Shown: positions 18,102 through 27,143 of the stretch, piece by piece
How positions within the stretch are numbered: the stretch's first letter is position 1
Layout: every line of letters begins with the position of its first letter
From: Pseudoalteromonas sp. MM1
GTDB lineage: Bacteria > Pseudomonadota > Gammaproteobacteria > Enterobacterales > Alteromonadaceae
Length of the DNA stretch: 64,000 nt
Direction of reading: 5' to 3'
NCBI RefSeq assembly: GCF_030296835.1
Contig: NZ_AP027922.1
Span: 2,542,001 to 2,606,000, forward strand
Notes under the pieces: model-generated
Database searches by the model: none
What the model saw: the letters and a program-made list of their open reading frames with translations, nothing else
Told to the model about the DNA's origin: nothing
Made by a program: the position numbers and the translations under genes

Positions 18102-19775
18102 TTAAAATACCCGAGACTCACCACGACCTGTAGCCTGAGAAGCCGCTTGTAACTGACCGTCCTTATTTACAATAACCTGCAAGTCACCAAAACTTCGCTC
18201 ATCTAGTGTGTAGCCCATTTTTATAAGTTCATCCTTTGTGTTTTCATTAAGCCCTGCGTGCGTTCTGATCACATTTTTAGGCCATAACTGATGATGAAAC
18301 CGCGTGCTGTTAACGATATCCTCAGCGCTCATATTAAATTCAACCGCATTTAAAATAGACTGATACACCGAGCTAATAATTGTTGTGCCCCCAGGCGAGC
18401 CTGTAACCATTTTAACGCTATTGTTTTTAAGCAGTATAGTTGGCGACATTGAGCTAAGCATACGCTTGTGTGGCTGAATTTCATTGGCTTTACCGCCAAG
18501 TGCACCAAAGGCGTTCATTACCCCAGGTTTAGCGCTAAAGTCGTCCATTTCGTCATTTAATATAAAGCCTGCACCTTCAACCACAACGCCACTACCAAAG
18601 CTTAAATTAATCGTTGTGGTATTGGCCACCGCATTACCCATTTTATCAATAATAGAAAAATGCGTGGTTTGCTCACTTTCTTTAAGGCCTGGTTTAATGT
18701 TTTCGGTGGTAGAAATAGCTGTTAGAGAAATATCGTTACTGCGCGCTTTTAAGTAATCAATATCAGTAAGCTCAGTTACTGGCACGTCAAAAAAGTCCGG
18801 ATCGCCCAAGTACTCTGCTCTATCGGCAAACACTCTCTTACCGATTTCAGCAAGTAAATGTACATATTGAGTAGAGTTATGTACCAGCCCCATTTCGCTT
18901 TTTTTAAGCTCAAACATTTTTAACCACTGTAAAATAGCAATCCCACCAGAGCTTGGTGGTGGTGAGGTTAATACTTCATAGCCATTCCAATTAGCCTTTA
19001 TAGGCCTGCGCGACACAGCAGTGTAATTAGCCAAATCAGTTTTGTTAATAATACCACCGTGCTGGTGCATAAAGTTGGCAATAATGCGGGCGGTTTCGCC
19101 TTTATAAAACCCATCTTGACCATTATCTCTAATGCGCTTTAAAGTAGCGGCCAGCTCCGGCTGTTTAAAAATCTGATTTGCTTTTATATCTGCAAAGTAG
19201 TGTTTAAAATTTACATTTATATTTTGCTTGTCTAAATGAGCAATGTATTGTGCGACCCCTTGAGCTAATTTGGGCGGCACTTTGAAGCCTTGCTCTGCTA
19301 GGGTAACCGCAGGCTGTACTAATGTTTGCCATTTTAAGGTGCCGTGTTTTTGATGAGCCAGCCACATACCCGCGACGCTCCCCGGTACACCACTTGCGTG
19401 AATACCATAAATTGACTTATTTTTTATTACATCGCCCTTGGCATCTAAATACATATCTCTGTGCGCTGCTTGGGGAGCGATTTCGCGATAGTCTATAAAG
19501 TCGCCTTTACCCTCTTTTTGTATAAGCATAAAGCCTCCCCCACCAATATTTCCAGCTTCGGGAAGCGTTACCGCTAAAACAAATTGCGCGGCAATAGCCG
19601 CATCAACAGCATTGCCACCTTGCTCTAAAATAGCCTGTGCTGTATTTGCACTAAACGAGTCAGGCATTGCTACAGCGCTTTTTGTAACTTGCTCCGCCTG
19701 CACGCTAAATATACAAAACTGTGCAATCAACACACTCTTAACAATGAGCCGACTTGGTCTAAAAAATAACCCCAT
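18102..19775 (-). CDS. ggt: Gamma-glutamyltransferase
   Basis: Periplasmic Ntn-hydrolase that cleaves the gamma-glutamyl bond of glutathione and transfers or hydrolyses it. 557 aa from ATG at 19775, chosen because AAAGGATGTTTT precedes it and a signal peptide (about 1-27, ending FSVQAEQ) follows; a start 18 codons earlier would put charged residues first. The precursor is expected to self-cleave before Thr370 in QTTHFSIIDKMGNAV. Gly-rich GNIGGGGFM, PPPSSGGI and GSPGGTTIISSV of the active site are present. Confidence 0.94.
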   Translation of the reverse strand: MGLFFRPSRLIVKSVLIAQFCIFSVQAEQVTKSAVAMPDSFSANTAQAILEQGGNAVDAAIAAQFVLAVTLPEAGNIGGGGFMLIQKEGKGDFIDYREIAPQAAHRDMYLDAKGDVIKNKSIYGIHASGVPGSVAGMWLAHQKHGTLKWQTLVQPAVTLAEQGFKVPPKLAQGVAQYIAHLDKQNINVNFKHYFADIKANQIFKQPELAATLKRIRDNGQDGFYKGETARIIANFMHQHGGIINKTDLANYTAVSRRPIKANWNGYEVLTSPPPSSGGIAILQWLKMFELKKSEMGLVHNSTQYVHLLAEIGKRVFADRAEYLGDPDFFDVPVTELTDIDYLKARSNDISLTAISTTENIKPGLKESEQTTHFSIIDKMGNAVANTTTINLSFGSGVVVEGAGFILNDEMDDFSAKPGVMNAFGALGGKANEIQPHKRMLSSMSPTILLKNNSVKMVTGSPGGTTIISSVYQSILNAVEFNMSAEDIVNSTRFHHQLWPKNVIRTHAGLNENTKDELIKMGYTLDERSFGDLQVIVNKDGQLQAASQATGRGESRVF

Positions 19776-19871
19776 AAAACATCCTTTCTTTATTATTAGA
19801 ATCTCGCTTAGCTCATTTATGCATACCATAGAATACTAGGTCAATGTTTATACAAGTAATTTTTTTGTATG

Positions 19872-20414
19872 CTATAACGCCTTTGCGTATAAAACGGCAT
19901 CCAAATCGCCTTGCTCATCAGTGTGTATATAGTTTTTAACCCAGGAAAATCCCAGCTTTTGCATAACGCTAATTGAAGCTTTATTATCGGCCAGTGCCAT
20001 TGCTGATAGCGTTTTTATCTCTGGCTGCGTTTTTAAGGCGCTACATAATGCACTAGCTGCCTCCGTTGCATAACCTTGCCCCCAACTAGATTGCTTAAAG
20101 CGCCACCCTATTTCAATATTTGAAAAATCGGGAGTCTGAGTAAAAAAGTGCATAGGCCTAATAAGTACCCACCCTATAAAAGAGCCCTCTTTTTTAAGGG
20201 TGATTTTCCACAGCCCCCAACCTTTGTTTGTATTTTTATAGGCGAGCATTCTGGGGATCCCAATTTCTTTAATTTGCTTTAATGACGACGGTACACCCCG
20301 GTTTATATATTTCATTACCGCTGGTTCTTGATCTAGTTCATGCAGCAGCGGCCAATCGTGTTCATTCATTAATTTGAAGTTTAAGCGTGTTGTTACAGGT
20401 GCGTTCATTTTCAT
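19872..20414 (-). CDS. GNAT-family acetyltransferase (RimJ/RimL-like)
   Basis: 180 aa from ATG at 20414 (MKMNAPVTTRLNFKLM). A longer frame to 20465 exists but the added 17 residues are not family-like. Acetyl-CoA motif A is seen as EIGWRFKQSSWGQGYATEAA (near residues 100-119) and motif B as NKASISVMQKLGFSW. The substrate, an N-terminal amine or small molecule, is not deducible. Divergent from the lipoprotein gene at 20466, with about 50 bases between, so the promoters must overlap. Confidence 0.85.
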   Translation of the reverse strand: MKMNAPVTTRLNFKLMNEHDWPLLHELDQEPAVMKYINRGVPSSLKQIKEIGIPRMLAYKNTNKGWGLWKITLKKEGSFIGWVLIRPMHFFTQTPDFSNIEIGWRFKQSSWGQGYATEAASALCSALKTQPEIKTLSAMALADNKASISVMQKLGFSWVKNYIHTDEQGDLDAVLYAKAL

Positions 20415-20465
20415 TGTTCTACTATTTACATGAATTAATAATTTATCTCTAAGGAGAGATGGCAC

Positions 20466-20834
20466 ATGAATAAATTAGCAGGTTTAGCTTTATTAGGCAC
20501 TTTAATTACTCTTACGGGCTGTGAAGACGCTCAACAAGTTCAAGAAGATGCAAAAGATAAAAGCGCACAAATGCAAGAGCAGCTTGGTGATACATGGAAC
20601 GATGTAAAAGATAAAGCCAACGATCTTAAAAACGATGAGTCTTTAAATGAGCTACTTGAACAAAGTAAAGCAATGGGCTTAGACATGTACGACGATGGCA
20701 AAGAAATTGCAGTTGATGCATGGATAAAAAGCAAAGAAGCAGCGGGCGAATTAACCGAAAAAGCGAAGCAAAAAGCGCAAGAAATTGCACAAGAAATTGA
20801 AGAAGCGCGTGAAGCGCATTCTCAAGAGCAATAA
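20466..20834 (+). CDS. Small acidic lipoprotein, unknown function
   Basis: 122 aa with lipobox LTGC (Cys19) after a short signal peptide. The mature part is almost wholly charged helix (Lys, Glu, Asp, Gln with Ala), with repeated KDKA and KQKAQEI segments like apolipophorin/YtxH-type helical proteins. Residue 2 after Cys is Asp at +3 rather than +2 (Cys-Glu-Asp), so outer-membrane sorting is expected. A strong AAGGAGAGATGGCAC ribosome site precedes ATG. Ends at a bidirectional terminator shared with glnB. Confidence 0.82.
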   Translation: MNKLAGLALLGTLITLTGCEDAQQVQEDAKDKSAQMQEQLGDTWNDVKDKANDLKNDESLNELLEQSKAMGLDMYDDGKEIAVDAWIKSKEAAGELTEKAKQKAQEIAQEIEEAREAHSQEQ

Positions 20835-20873
20835 GCTTTAGTAGTTTTACTATTTAAAAAATTAGTATCTTAC

Positions 20874-20910
20874 AAAAAAGGCTGCAAATATAACTATTTG
20901 CAGCCTTTTA
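20874..20910. terminator. Bidirectional terminator (lipoprotein gene / glnB)
   Basis: AAAAGGCTGCAAATA pairs with TATTTGCAGCCTTTT around a 4-nt loop, with A/T runs on both sides. It lies between the two convergent stops. Confidence 0.9.
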
Positions 20911-20943
20911 GCTTTATATACAAAGATGTTTTGCGTTATAAAA

Positions 20944-21291
<348 letters not shown>

Positions 21292-21381
21292 TTATTAAAG
21301 CTTTAGTTGCCTCGATTTTAGACAATCACGGAGTTCATAGCAAACAAAGCAATTGAATTCGATGATAAAACAACCAAGCGT

Positions 21382-21389
21382 GGTATAAT
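21382..21389 (+). promoter_or_regulatory. Possible extended -10 promoter for fimT genes
   Basis: GGTATAAT preceded by T, giving TGG-TATAAT, an extended -10 element 72 bases upstream of the first fimT start. No matching -35 at 17 bases. Weak evidence. Confidence 0.4.
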
Positions 21390-21461
21390 TATTTATAAGT
21401 CTGAATTATAAATCTTTCTCAACTAGCTATAATAATAACAAATGTAGTAGGTATAAATAAT

Positions 21462-22013
21462 ATGAAAAAATTCCAAACCGGTTTAACTTTATTAGAGCTC
21501 ATGGTGGCAGTAGCCATAGTGGGCATTATTGCCTCTATTGCTCTTTGGGATAGCAGCGACATGCTTGAAGAAAACCGCGCTGAGAGCTTTTTACTTGAAC
21601 TAAAGCGCAATATTAGTTTTGCTCGATCACAAGCTGCCAGTACAGATGAAATTGTTGTTTTATGCCCTACTGGCCAAGGTAGAATTAAAAATAGTAAAGA
21701 TACTTTTAACTGCAATAAAAAGTGGGACGAGAATAAAATTATAGCTGTATTTATCGATGTAGATAACGATGGGCACTATAATGGCGCTACCGATACATTG
21801 CTTAGAGTCATGGAAGAAATATCAGATAACGATAAGTTAACCTTTACAGGGAATGACCGCCGCTTACGTTTTAATACCAGCGGGAGAATTACGACAAACC
21901 CTGGTGACTTTGTTTTTTGCCCTAATGGTGGTACTGAAAATAATAAAGCACTGACTTTATCGCAATCGGGGACAGCTTTTTATACAGGTGATACAACTCA
22001 AACTTGCGGTTAA
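21462..22013 (+). CDS. fimT: Type II/IV pseudopilin, GspH/FimT family (first copy)
   Basis: 183 aa. Class III prepilin signal: short basic leader MKKFQTG then LTLLELMVAVAIVGIIASIAL, cleaved by PilD after Gly with Glu at +5. The body has the GspH/FimT pattern AESFLLELKRNISFARSQAAS...VVLCP and the C-terminal FCPNGG with Cys pairs. Such minor pilins prime pilus assembly and some FimT proteins bind DNA. It is followed by a second GspH/FimT gene 80 bases on, and both face the minor pilin operon pilV-W-X-Y1-E. Confidence 0.88.
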   Translation: MKKFQTGLTLLELMVAVAIVGIIASIALWDSSDMLEENRAESFLLELKRNISFARSQAASTDEIVVLCPTGQGRIKNSKDTFNCNKKWDENKIIAVFIDVDNDGHYNGATDTLLRVMEEISDNDKLTFTGNDRRLRFNTSGRITTNPGDFVFCPNGGTENNKALTLSQSGTAFYTGDTTQTCG

Positions 22014-22093
22014 AAAATATACAGATTTATATTGTCATATTTCTATCATTTACTACACTGAGCTAATACATTTTTTGACTCAGGGCTTCAGGG

Positions 22094-22624
22094 ATGAGGT
22101 TATCTACCCAAACTCAGGCTGGTTATACGCTTTTAGAATTAATGGCATCTATTGCTATTGTGAGTATTGTTAGCCAAATTTCTCTATCGGTTTTTCCTGA
22201 TTTTTTAGCGAAAAACCGAGCCGACAATCATGTTAGTTTACTGCACAGAAACATTAATTATGGCCGCCTTTATGCCATTGAGAATGGCACTTATGTAACT
22301 TTATGTGGCTTAAAAGATAATCAATGCACTAAAGATGATTGGGATGGGCAAATGTCGCTGTTTATTGATAATGATAAGTCTACGTCACTAGACACCGATG
22401 ACTTACTATTGAGCACATTTGAAAAAGTGCACGTTGCAGATTCTATGCAATACCCTCGTAGTGCAATTACCTTTAGACCTGACGGCTCTTTGAATGGTTT
22501 TCAAAACGGAACATTTATATATTGCCCCAATAAAGATAAAGCCAACCTTGAGGGGTTGGCTTTATCTGTGAGTCAAACAGGCCGAATACGTGTTAAATCA
22601 ACCGATAAGTGTCAGAGCAACTAG
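22094..22624 (+). CDS. GspH/FimT-family pseudopilin (second copy), 3' end inside repeat element A
   Basis: 176 aa, same architecture as the preceding gene: leader MRLSTQTQAG then YTLLELMASIAIVSIVSQISL, NHVSLLHRNINYGRLYAIENG, FIYCPNKD near the end. Tyr replaces the usual Phe at +1. FimT/FimU assignment between the two copies is uncertain. Its stop TAG (22622-22624) is formed by the first bases (CTAG) of repeat element A, so the natural C-terminus may have been altered by insertion. AGGG just upstream of ATG is close, giving weak translation signals. Confidence 0.82.
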   Translation: MRLSTQTQAGYTLLELMASIAIVSIVSQISLSVFPDFLAKNRADNHVSLLHRNINYGRLYAIENGTYVTLCGLKDNQCTKDDWDGQMSLFIDNDKSTSLDTDDLLLSTFEKVHVADSMQYPRSAITFRPDGSLNGFQNGTFIYCPNKDKANLEGLALSVSQTGRIRVKSTDKCQSN

Positions 22625-22983
22625 GGCGTGTTGACCTTTGCGGATTGAAATTTGTTCAATCTAGGGGCGATTAAATCGCGGCGCGAGGTTTGTAACCTAG
22701 TGGGCTCGATAACTGCTCCTGCGTTATTCTAATGACTTACATCCATGTAAGAATAAGTAAAAACCGAGCAAAGCTTCCGCGTCCTGCTCACGCCCCTTAC
22801 CTACATCCATGTAGGCAACAAAGAGTTTATCGCCCCTAGGCAGAACCCTGAGGAGCGCATGTTTGGCATTTATGCAGCGTTATCGCCTATTTATGGGGAA
22901 GAACCACACTTCATAGGCTCTGCCTTGCCTAAAAACCAAACATGCTGCTGCAAATTCAACCACCGAAGATCAACACGCCCTAG
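22621..22983. mobile_element. Repeat element A, long copy (363 bp, MITE-like)
   Basis: Ends are CTAGGGCGTGTTGA (22621) and its exact complement TCAACACGCCCTAG (22983); similarity of the arms continues imperfectly to about 35 bp. A second, nested inverted pair CTAGGGGCGAT (22661-22671) / ATCGCCCCTAG (22829-22839) lies inside. Two interior palindromes around CATCCATG are at 22736-22751 and 22800-22815. No open frame or transposase, hence non-autonomous. It fills the space between convergent fimT2 and pilE. Confidence 0.85.
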
Positions 22984-23406
22984 TTAACGTCCCCAACAAT
23001 ACTCAACATCTGAATTACCTTTGGTTCCTTTAGCGCCTTTGTAACCAGTGTCAGTGATTGTAATTTGTGTGCAATCACCGTCACCTTTTACTGCACCCGC
23101 AATAGGTTTAGCTGTAATTATAAAGGTATTGTCGTCATCATCCACATCAATCGACAGCTCAAAATGGCCGTTTTCTGTGGTGTCTTGTATACCTAAGTCA
23201 GAAAATGTCTCTGTGTACTCACGATTATCTACAAAGTACTGCTCTTGTTTGTTAGCAGCGTCTAAAAGCGCCGCTGCGGCCTCGGCCCGAGAAGAGCGTT
23301 TTACATACTCAGTATAATTTGGCAGTGCTATTGAGGCTAAAATCCCTACAATAGCTACGGCTATCATTAGCTCTATTAACGTGAATCCGCGTGCTTGTTT
23401 ATTCAT
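22984..23406 (-). CDS. pilE: Type IV pilin-like protein PilE
   Basis: 140 aa minor pilin. Leader MNKQARG and [22 protein letters not shown] with Glu at +5 are the canonical prepilin site and helix. The C-terminal region has a Cys pair (GDCTQITIT ... VEYCWGR) forming the usual D-loop. Last gene of the pilV-W-X-Y1-E operon, 9 bases after pilY1. Its stop directly abuts repeat element A. Known family role: part of the minor pilin tip complex with PilY1. Confidence 0.92.
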   Translation of the reverse strand: MNKQARGFTLIELMIAVAIVGILASIALPNYTEYVKRSSRAEAAAALLDAANKQEQYFVDNREYTETFSDLGIQDTTENGHFELSIDVDDDDNTFIITAKPIAGAVKGDGDCTQITITDTGYKGAKGTKGNSDVEYCWGR

Positions 23407-23415
23407 TAATATTCC

Positions 23416-26400
23416 TTAATCATCAATTTCATCATTTTCTTCACGTTTATAAATATAGGTTTGTTGCGTTTTAAAACCAAACCCTACGCTATCGTTGTCA
23501 TTCACTAATTGTACGGTACCATCTACAACCGTTAAACCTGGACCCATAATTTCTACTGGCTTCATTGGATTTTGTGCATTTTCGCCTTTTATTCCTGGTC
23601 CAATTAGATAAAACTGACTTTCTTCGGTCACTTCAATGGTTGGGTTATCATCACACATGCCATCACCGTTGCCATCTGCACAAGAAGGCCCTTCACCGAA
23701 GTACAATTGTGGTGTGTCAGGCACATCATAACTAGTAGTAAATTTTAGGTCGTCATATACTTTGGTGCCATAATGTAAATGGAACGCATATAACGAGCCG
23801 CCACCGCCACTTAACGAACATTGGTTCTCTGTCGAAGTTTCAGATGAAGGTGTAAAGCTAGTATAGTAAGCGACACCGCCAACCACTGTAGCTGCTGCTA
23901 AAGACTTTTCGCCGGTGCCTAATTCATAACGCCAGCCTTTAAATTTAGCTAAATCAACTTCTAAATCAACAAACTCATCTACATCATCCAATGCATTACC
24001 AAACGGGTCGCTGTTCATTAGCATTAAATCTGCAGGTTTAATCGCTGTAGGGGCACTCGTGAATGACTGAGTTACAGTGTTTTCATCTCTTATCATAAAC
24101 AGCTGATCGTCTTCATTTGTACCTGTTGGTTTGGAGCGATTTCCGCTACCTATTACTATGGCATCATACGGTGTATCTAAGCGTGTAATGACGGTTTCAC
24201 CATTAATTGTTGTTTCGCTTACTTTACTATAAAGTGTACGTGCCACCAGTGGCTGGTAAAAAAATCTACGGTCCTGGCTTGCTAAACTACTACCTAGTTC
24301 TGCAAGTTTGAAGTGCGTGAAATTACTGGTGCTTGTGCCTGGCATATCAATACGCCAAATATCGCCTCCGGTATCGGCAGCATAAATTCGATCAATGTAA
24401 CCATCGTAATCTGAGTCAAGCGTTGATACATTTGCTGCAATCGAGTGTTTACCTTTAAATCCATTTTCGCTTGGTGTTAAAGCCCACACTTTTTTGCCTG
24501 TTTCGGCTTCTACAATATAAATACCACGACCAACTGAGTCTTCACTTCTTACCACGGCATCTTTATTCGTGTCATACCCTGCACCAAAAACGAGTAATGG
24601 TTTATCACCAAATGCTTTTATGTACGCTATTTGGGGTTTTGACCACGTTTGAGCAAGCTCTTTAAAATCGCCTTTACCGCCCTCTATAGGATTATCCCAT
24701 AGTTTTTTTGGCTGATCAGGGTTAGTAATATCAAAGGCATAATAGTTTTTCCCACCACGGCGCATACCTGCAAACGCCCACACGTCATCACCATCGCTCG
24801 CATCAACAATACCATCGTTGATACCTTCATCATTCAAGCTCTTATCACTAAAATAAACACTGATTGGGCCGTCCATACCATAGAGTTTACCAGTGTCTTT
24901 ATTGCGTAAGGGCTGAATAATATCGTAAAGGTCAGAGGGGATGAATGCCCAGCTTTCTGTTACTTGGTTATTAGTATCATCATCTTTAAACATATGTAAA
25001 AAGCCGGCGTTAGTACCAATTAATATACGTATGTCATCATTACCATAGTCGATTGCTACGGGCTTAGAATGCAAAGGATCGCCAAAAATATCACTACGTT
25101 GATCTGTGTTAGAGCCATCATTATCTTCATCATCAACATCTATTCCCATTGCCCATTTAATATCAGAGCTGGCTAGGCTAATTGGGTTGTTGGTGACTAA
25201 ATCTAAAATATCGCTCACAATATTAGTGGTAAACTCAACTATATCGCCTTGTTTATCGGTATAAAGATTACGCCTGTCTTCAGCGGGTGAGCCTGTTAAT
25301 GAAGACAAGTGATAATTTACACCTCCTTGTGCTACTAAGTTACCATCGGCAGACTGCCCATCTGGCAACCAAAATGTTTTAGCATCAGTGTCTATTAGAC
25401 CGTTTGAATCAAGCGCAGTGTTATCCGCTGAATCGACTATTTCGCTTCCTGATACTTTTAATTTTTTTAAATTACCGCCCCACCGTGTGTTTGTTTCTGG
25501 GTAGAACATGGCAAAGTAGATAGCATCGCGGCTACGTGTTTGATCTACGTTGTTACTTGCTACTGAAGGCGATGAAAAGCTATCGTTAACTTCACGAATC
25601 CGAGAAATAGCACTATTTAGCGAGTTAGAAAGCTCATCTGGCGTGCTTGCTGGTAAGTTTTCACCACCACCTAATAAGGCTGCGCGCCTTAATAGTTCTT
25701 GCCCATTGGCACTCATACCCGAACCAAAGCCTATCGTGTATAAGCGGCCTGTTTCGTGAATATCGGGGGTAGCTGGGTATAAATCAACAGTAACATCACT
25801 TGTACCGTGGATAATTTTAGCCATTTGATGTAAGTAGTTACTGTAATAGCTATCGGTGCTCCAGTTTAATGGCTCTCCAAAGTACTTTTCATGTTCATCA
25901 CTAATATCACTATCACTGCCGTTGTCATTAGATGGATCACCATCGGTCATGTAAATAATATTAATTGAATTATCACAACGAGCTGCTTCAGCTTCACTGT
26001 CTGCAAATGGTGATATATAAGTATACTCGTAATTGTCTCTTACTATATTTTCACATTCATACACCCAACCTCGACGGCGATTCCAAACCCAATCACACTC
26101 AACGTCTGTCCATTGGCTACCTGTACGTAATTCTACATTTGTATCACGCTCTGCAGTAGTAACGCCCTCTCCGTATTGAACCTCCTGCCCAGTAATATAC
26201 AAATATGCTTCCCAGAGTGTCTCTGTTAATGGTGTTCCCCCATCTGCTGGTAACCCGGCAATAGAAGTACGTACCACGGATGAATCACTACCAACACCAT
26301 TTACAACATATCCTCCAGCTGAATTTCTTTCAAAGCGCATTAGACCAAAATCGATAGTGTCTTCGTTATCTAATACCACTTTATTCATGGCAAATTGCGC

Positions 26401-26637
26401 AGCAGCGAGGCGGCTATCTATGCATAAGTTAAATAAGCCTAAAAAATTATTATAACCACAGCTATTACCATTAGTTGATGAAAAAGCCATACTGCCTGAT
26501 GTATCAAAAATTAACAGTACACGCGGTTTTTCTTCCACATCCACATCATGGTTTACATACAACTCTATATCTTCAGCAGCAACATAGCTGCTTAAAGTGA
26601 TGCCAATTAAAGAGGCGAGAACTTTATTCGTTTTCAT
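23416..26637 (-). CDS. pilY1: Type IV pilus tip adhesin PilY1
   Basis: 1073 aa, secreted (signal peptide about 1-21). N-terminal von Willebrand A domain with MIDAS DTSGSM (Asp45, Ser47, Ser49), TDGDPSNDNGSD later in the domain, then the PilY1/PilC beta-propeller from about residue 490. The propeller calcium loop is visible as LDSDYDGYIDRIYAADTGG (about residue 745-763). PilY1 caps the pilus with PilV/W/X/E, controls extension and retraction, and in Pseudomonas senses surfaces. Translationally close to pilX (2 bases) and pilE (9 bases). The variable insert around ECDWVWNRRRGW with Cys pairs may be adhesive. Confidence 0.94.
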   Translation of the reverse strand: MKTNKVLASLIGITLSSYVAAEDIELYVNHDVDVEEKPRVLLIFDTSGSMAFSSTNGNSCGYNNFLGLFNLCIDSRLAAAQFAMNKVVLDNEDTIDFGLMRFERNSAGGYVVNGVGSDSSVVRTSIAGLPADGGTPLTETLWEAYLYITGQEVQYGEGVTTAERDTNVELRTGSQWTDVECDWVWNRRRGWVYECENIVRDNYEYTYISPFADSEAEAARCDNSINIIYMTDGDPSNDNGSDSDISDEHEKYFGEPLNWSTDSYYSNYLHQMAKIIHGTSDVTVDLYPATPDIHETGRLYTIGFGSGMSANGQELLRRAALLGGGENLPASTPDELSNSLNSAISRIREVNDSFSSPSVASNNVDQTRSRDAIYFAMFYPETNTRWGGNLKKLKVSGSEIVDSADNTALDSNGLIDTDAKTFWLPDGQSADGNLVAQGGVNYHLSSLTGSPAEDRRNLYTDKQGDIVEFTTNIVSDILDLVTNNPISLASSDIKWAMGIDVDDEDNDGSNTDQRSDIFGDPLHSKPVAIDYGNDDIRILIGTNAGFLHMFKDDDTNNQVTESWAFIPSDLYDIIQPLRNKDTGKLYGMDGPISVYFSDKSLNDEGINDGIVDASDGDDVWAFAGMRRGGKNYYAFDITNPDQPKKLWDNPIEGGKGDFKELAQTWSKPQIAYIKAFGDKPLLVFGAGYDTNKDAVVRSEDSVGRGIYIVEAETGKKVWALTPSENGFKGKHSIAANVSTLDSDYDGYIDRIYAADTGGDIWRIDMPGTSTSNFTHFKLAELGSSLASQDRRFFYQPLVARTLYSKVSETTINGETVITRLDTPYDAIVIGSGNRSKPTGTNEDDQLFMIRDENTVTQSFTSAPTAIKPADLMLMNSDPFGNALDDVDEFVDLEVDLAKFKGWRYELGTGEKSLAAATVVGGVAYYTSFTPSSETSTENQCSLSGGGGSLYAFHLHYGTKVYDDLKFTTSYDVPDTPQLYFGEGPSCADGNGDGMCDDNPTIEVTEESQFYLIGPGIKGENAQNPMKPVEIMGPGLTVVDGTVQLVNDNDSVGFGFKTQQTYIYKREENDEIDD

Positions 26638-26639
26638 CT

Positions 26640-27143
26640 TTAAATCCCCTTACTTATACTGGCCATTTCTTGAGCAACACCGGTTACAATTGTAAGTTCG
26701 TGTTTTGCTTTAGAGCCGTATTTAATAGTGGTAGAAACTTGCAACATGTTGCACGATATACCCGCAGTAAAATTAAATCTGCGGGGACACTCTAAATCAA
26801 GTGCCCCCTGATTTAGGTTTACCATTTTACTTTGCATATCGTCATGCGCGGCGATGACCATTCCCTCATCGTCTGCGCCTGCATGGCTTGATACTTCATC
26901 TGGCGTTAAAAAAAACTGATTAGCAGCGCCTTTGCTTGCTTCATCAGAAATCATACGCTGTACTTCACCAATAAGCTCATTTTCAGCCACTTCGCGCTCT
27001 TGGGCTGCATTGGTAATTTTTATGTCAACGCTACTACTGCTCATTAATGTAACGGCAATACCCGTTACTGCAATAACCATAATGAGGGCTGTAATAAGCA
27101 CTACACCTTGTTGTTTATTTGCGTGTTGACTTAGATACGCCAT
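26640..27143 (-). CDS. pilX: Type IV pilus assembly protein PilX
   Basis: 167 aa. N-terminal QQGVVLITALIMVIAVTGIAVTLM is the PilX_N type helix, with Gly-Val in place of the classical Phe-Thr and no +5 Glu, as usual for PilX/GspK-like pseudopilins. NAAQEREVAENE follows, matching the family. It overlaps the pilW 3' end by 13 bases and is 2 bases before pilY1, consistent with translational coupling. Confidence 0.9.
   Translation of the reverse strand: MAYLSQHANKQQGVVLITALIMVIAVTGIAVTLMSSSSVDIKITNAAQEREVAENELIGEVQRMISDEASKGAANQFFLTPDEVSSHAGADDEGMVIAAHDDMQSKMVNLNQGALDLECPRRFNFTAGISCNMLQVSTTIKYGSKAKHELTIVTGVAQEMASISKGI

Noticed and set aside
20414..20465. Longer start for the GNAT gene overlapping the lipoprotein ribosome site
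   Set aside because: The added residues do not resemble the family and would place the start within the promoter/ribosome-site region of the divergent gene.
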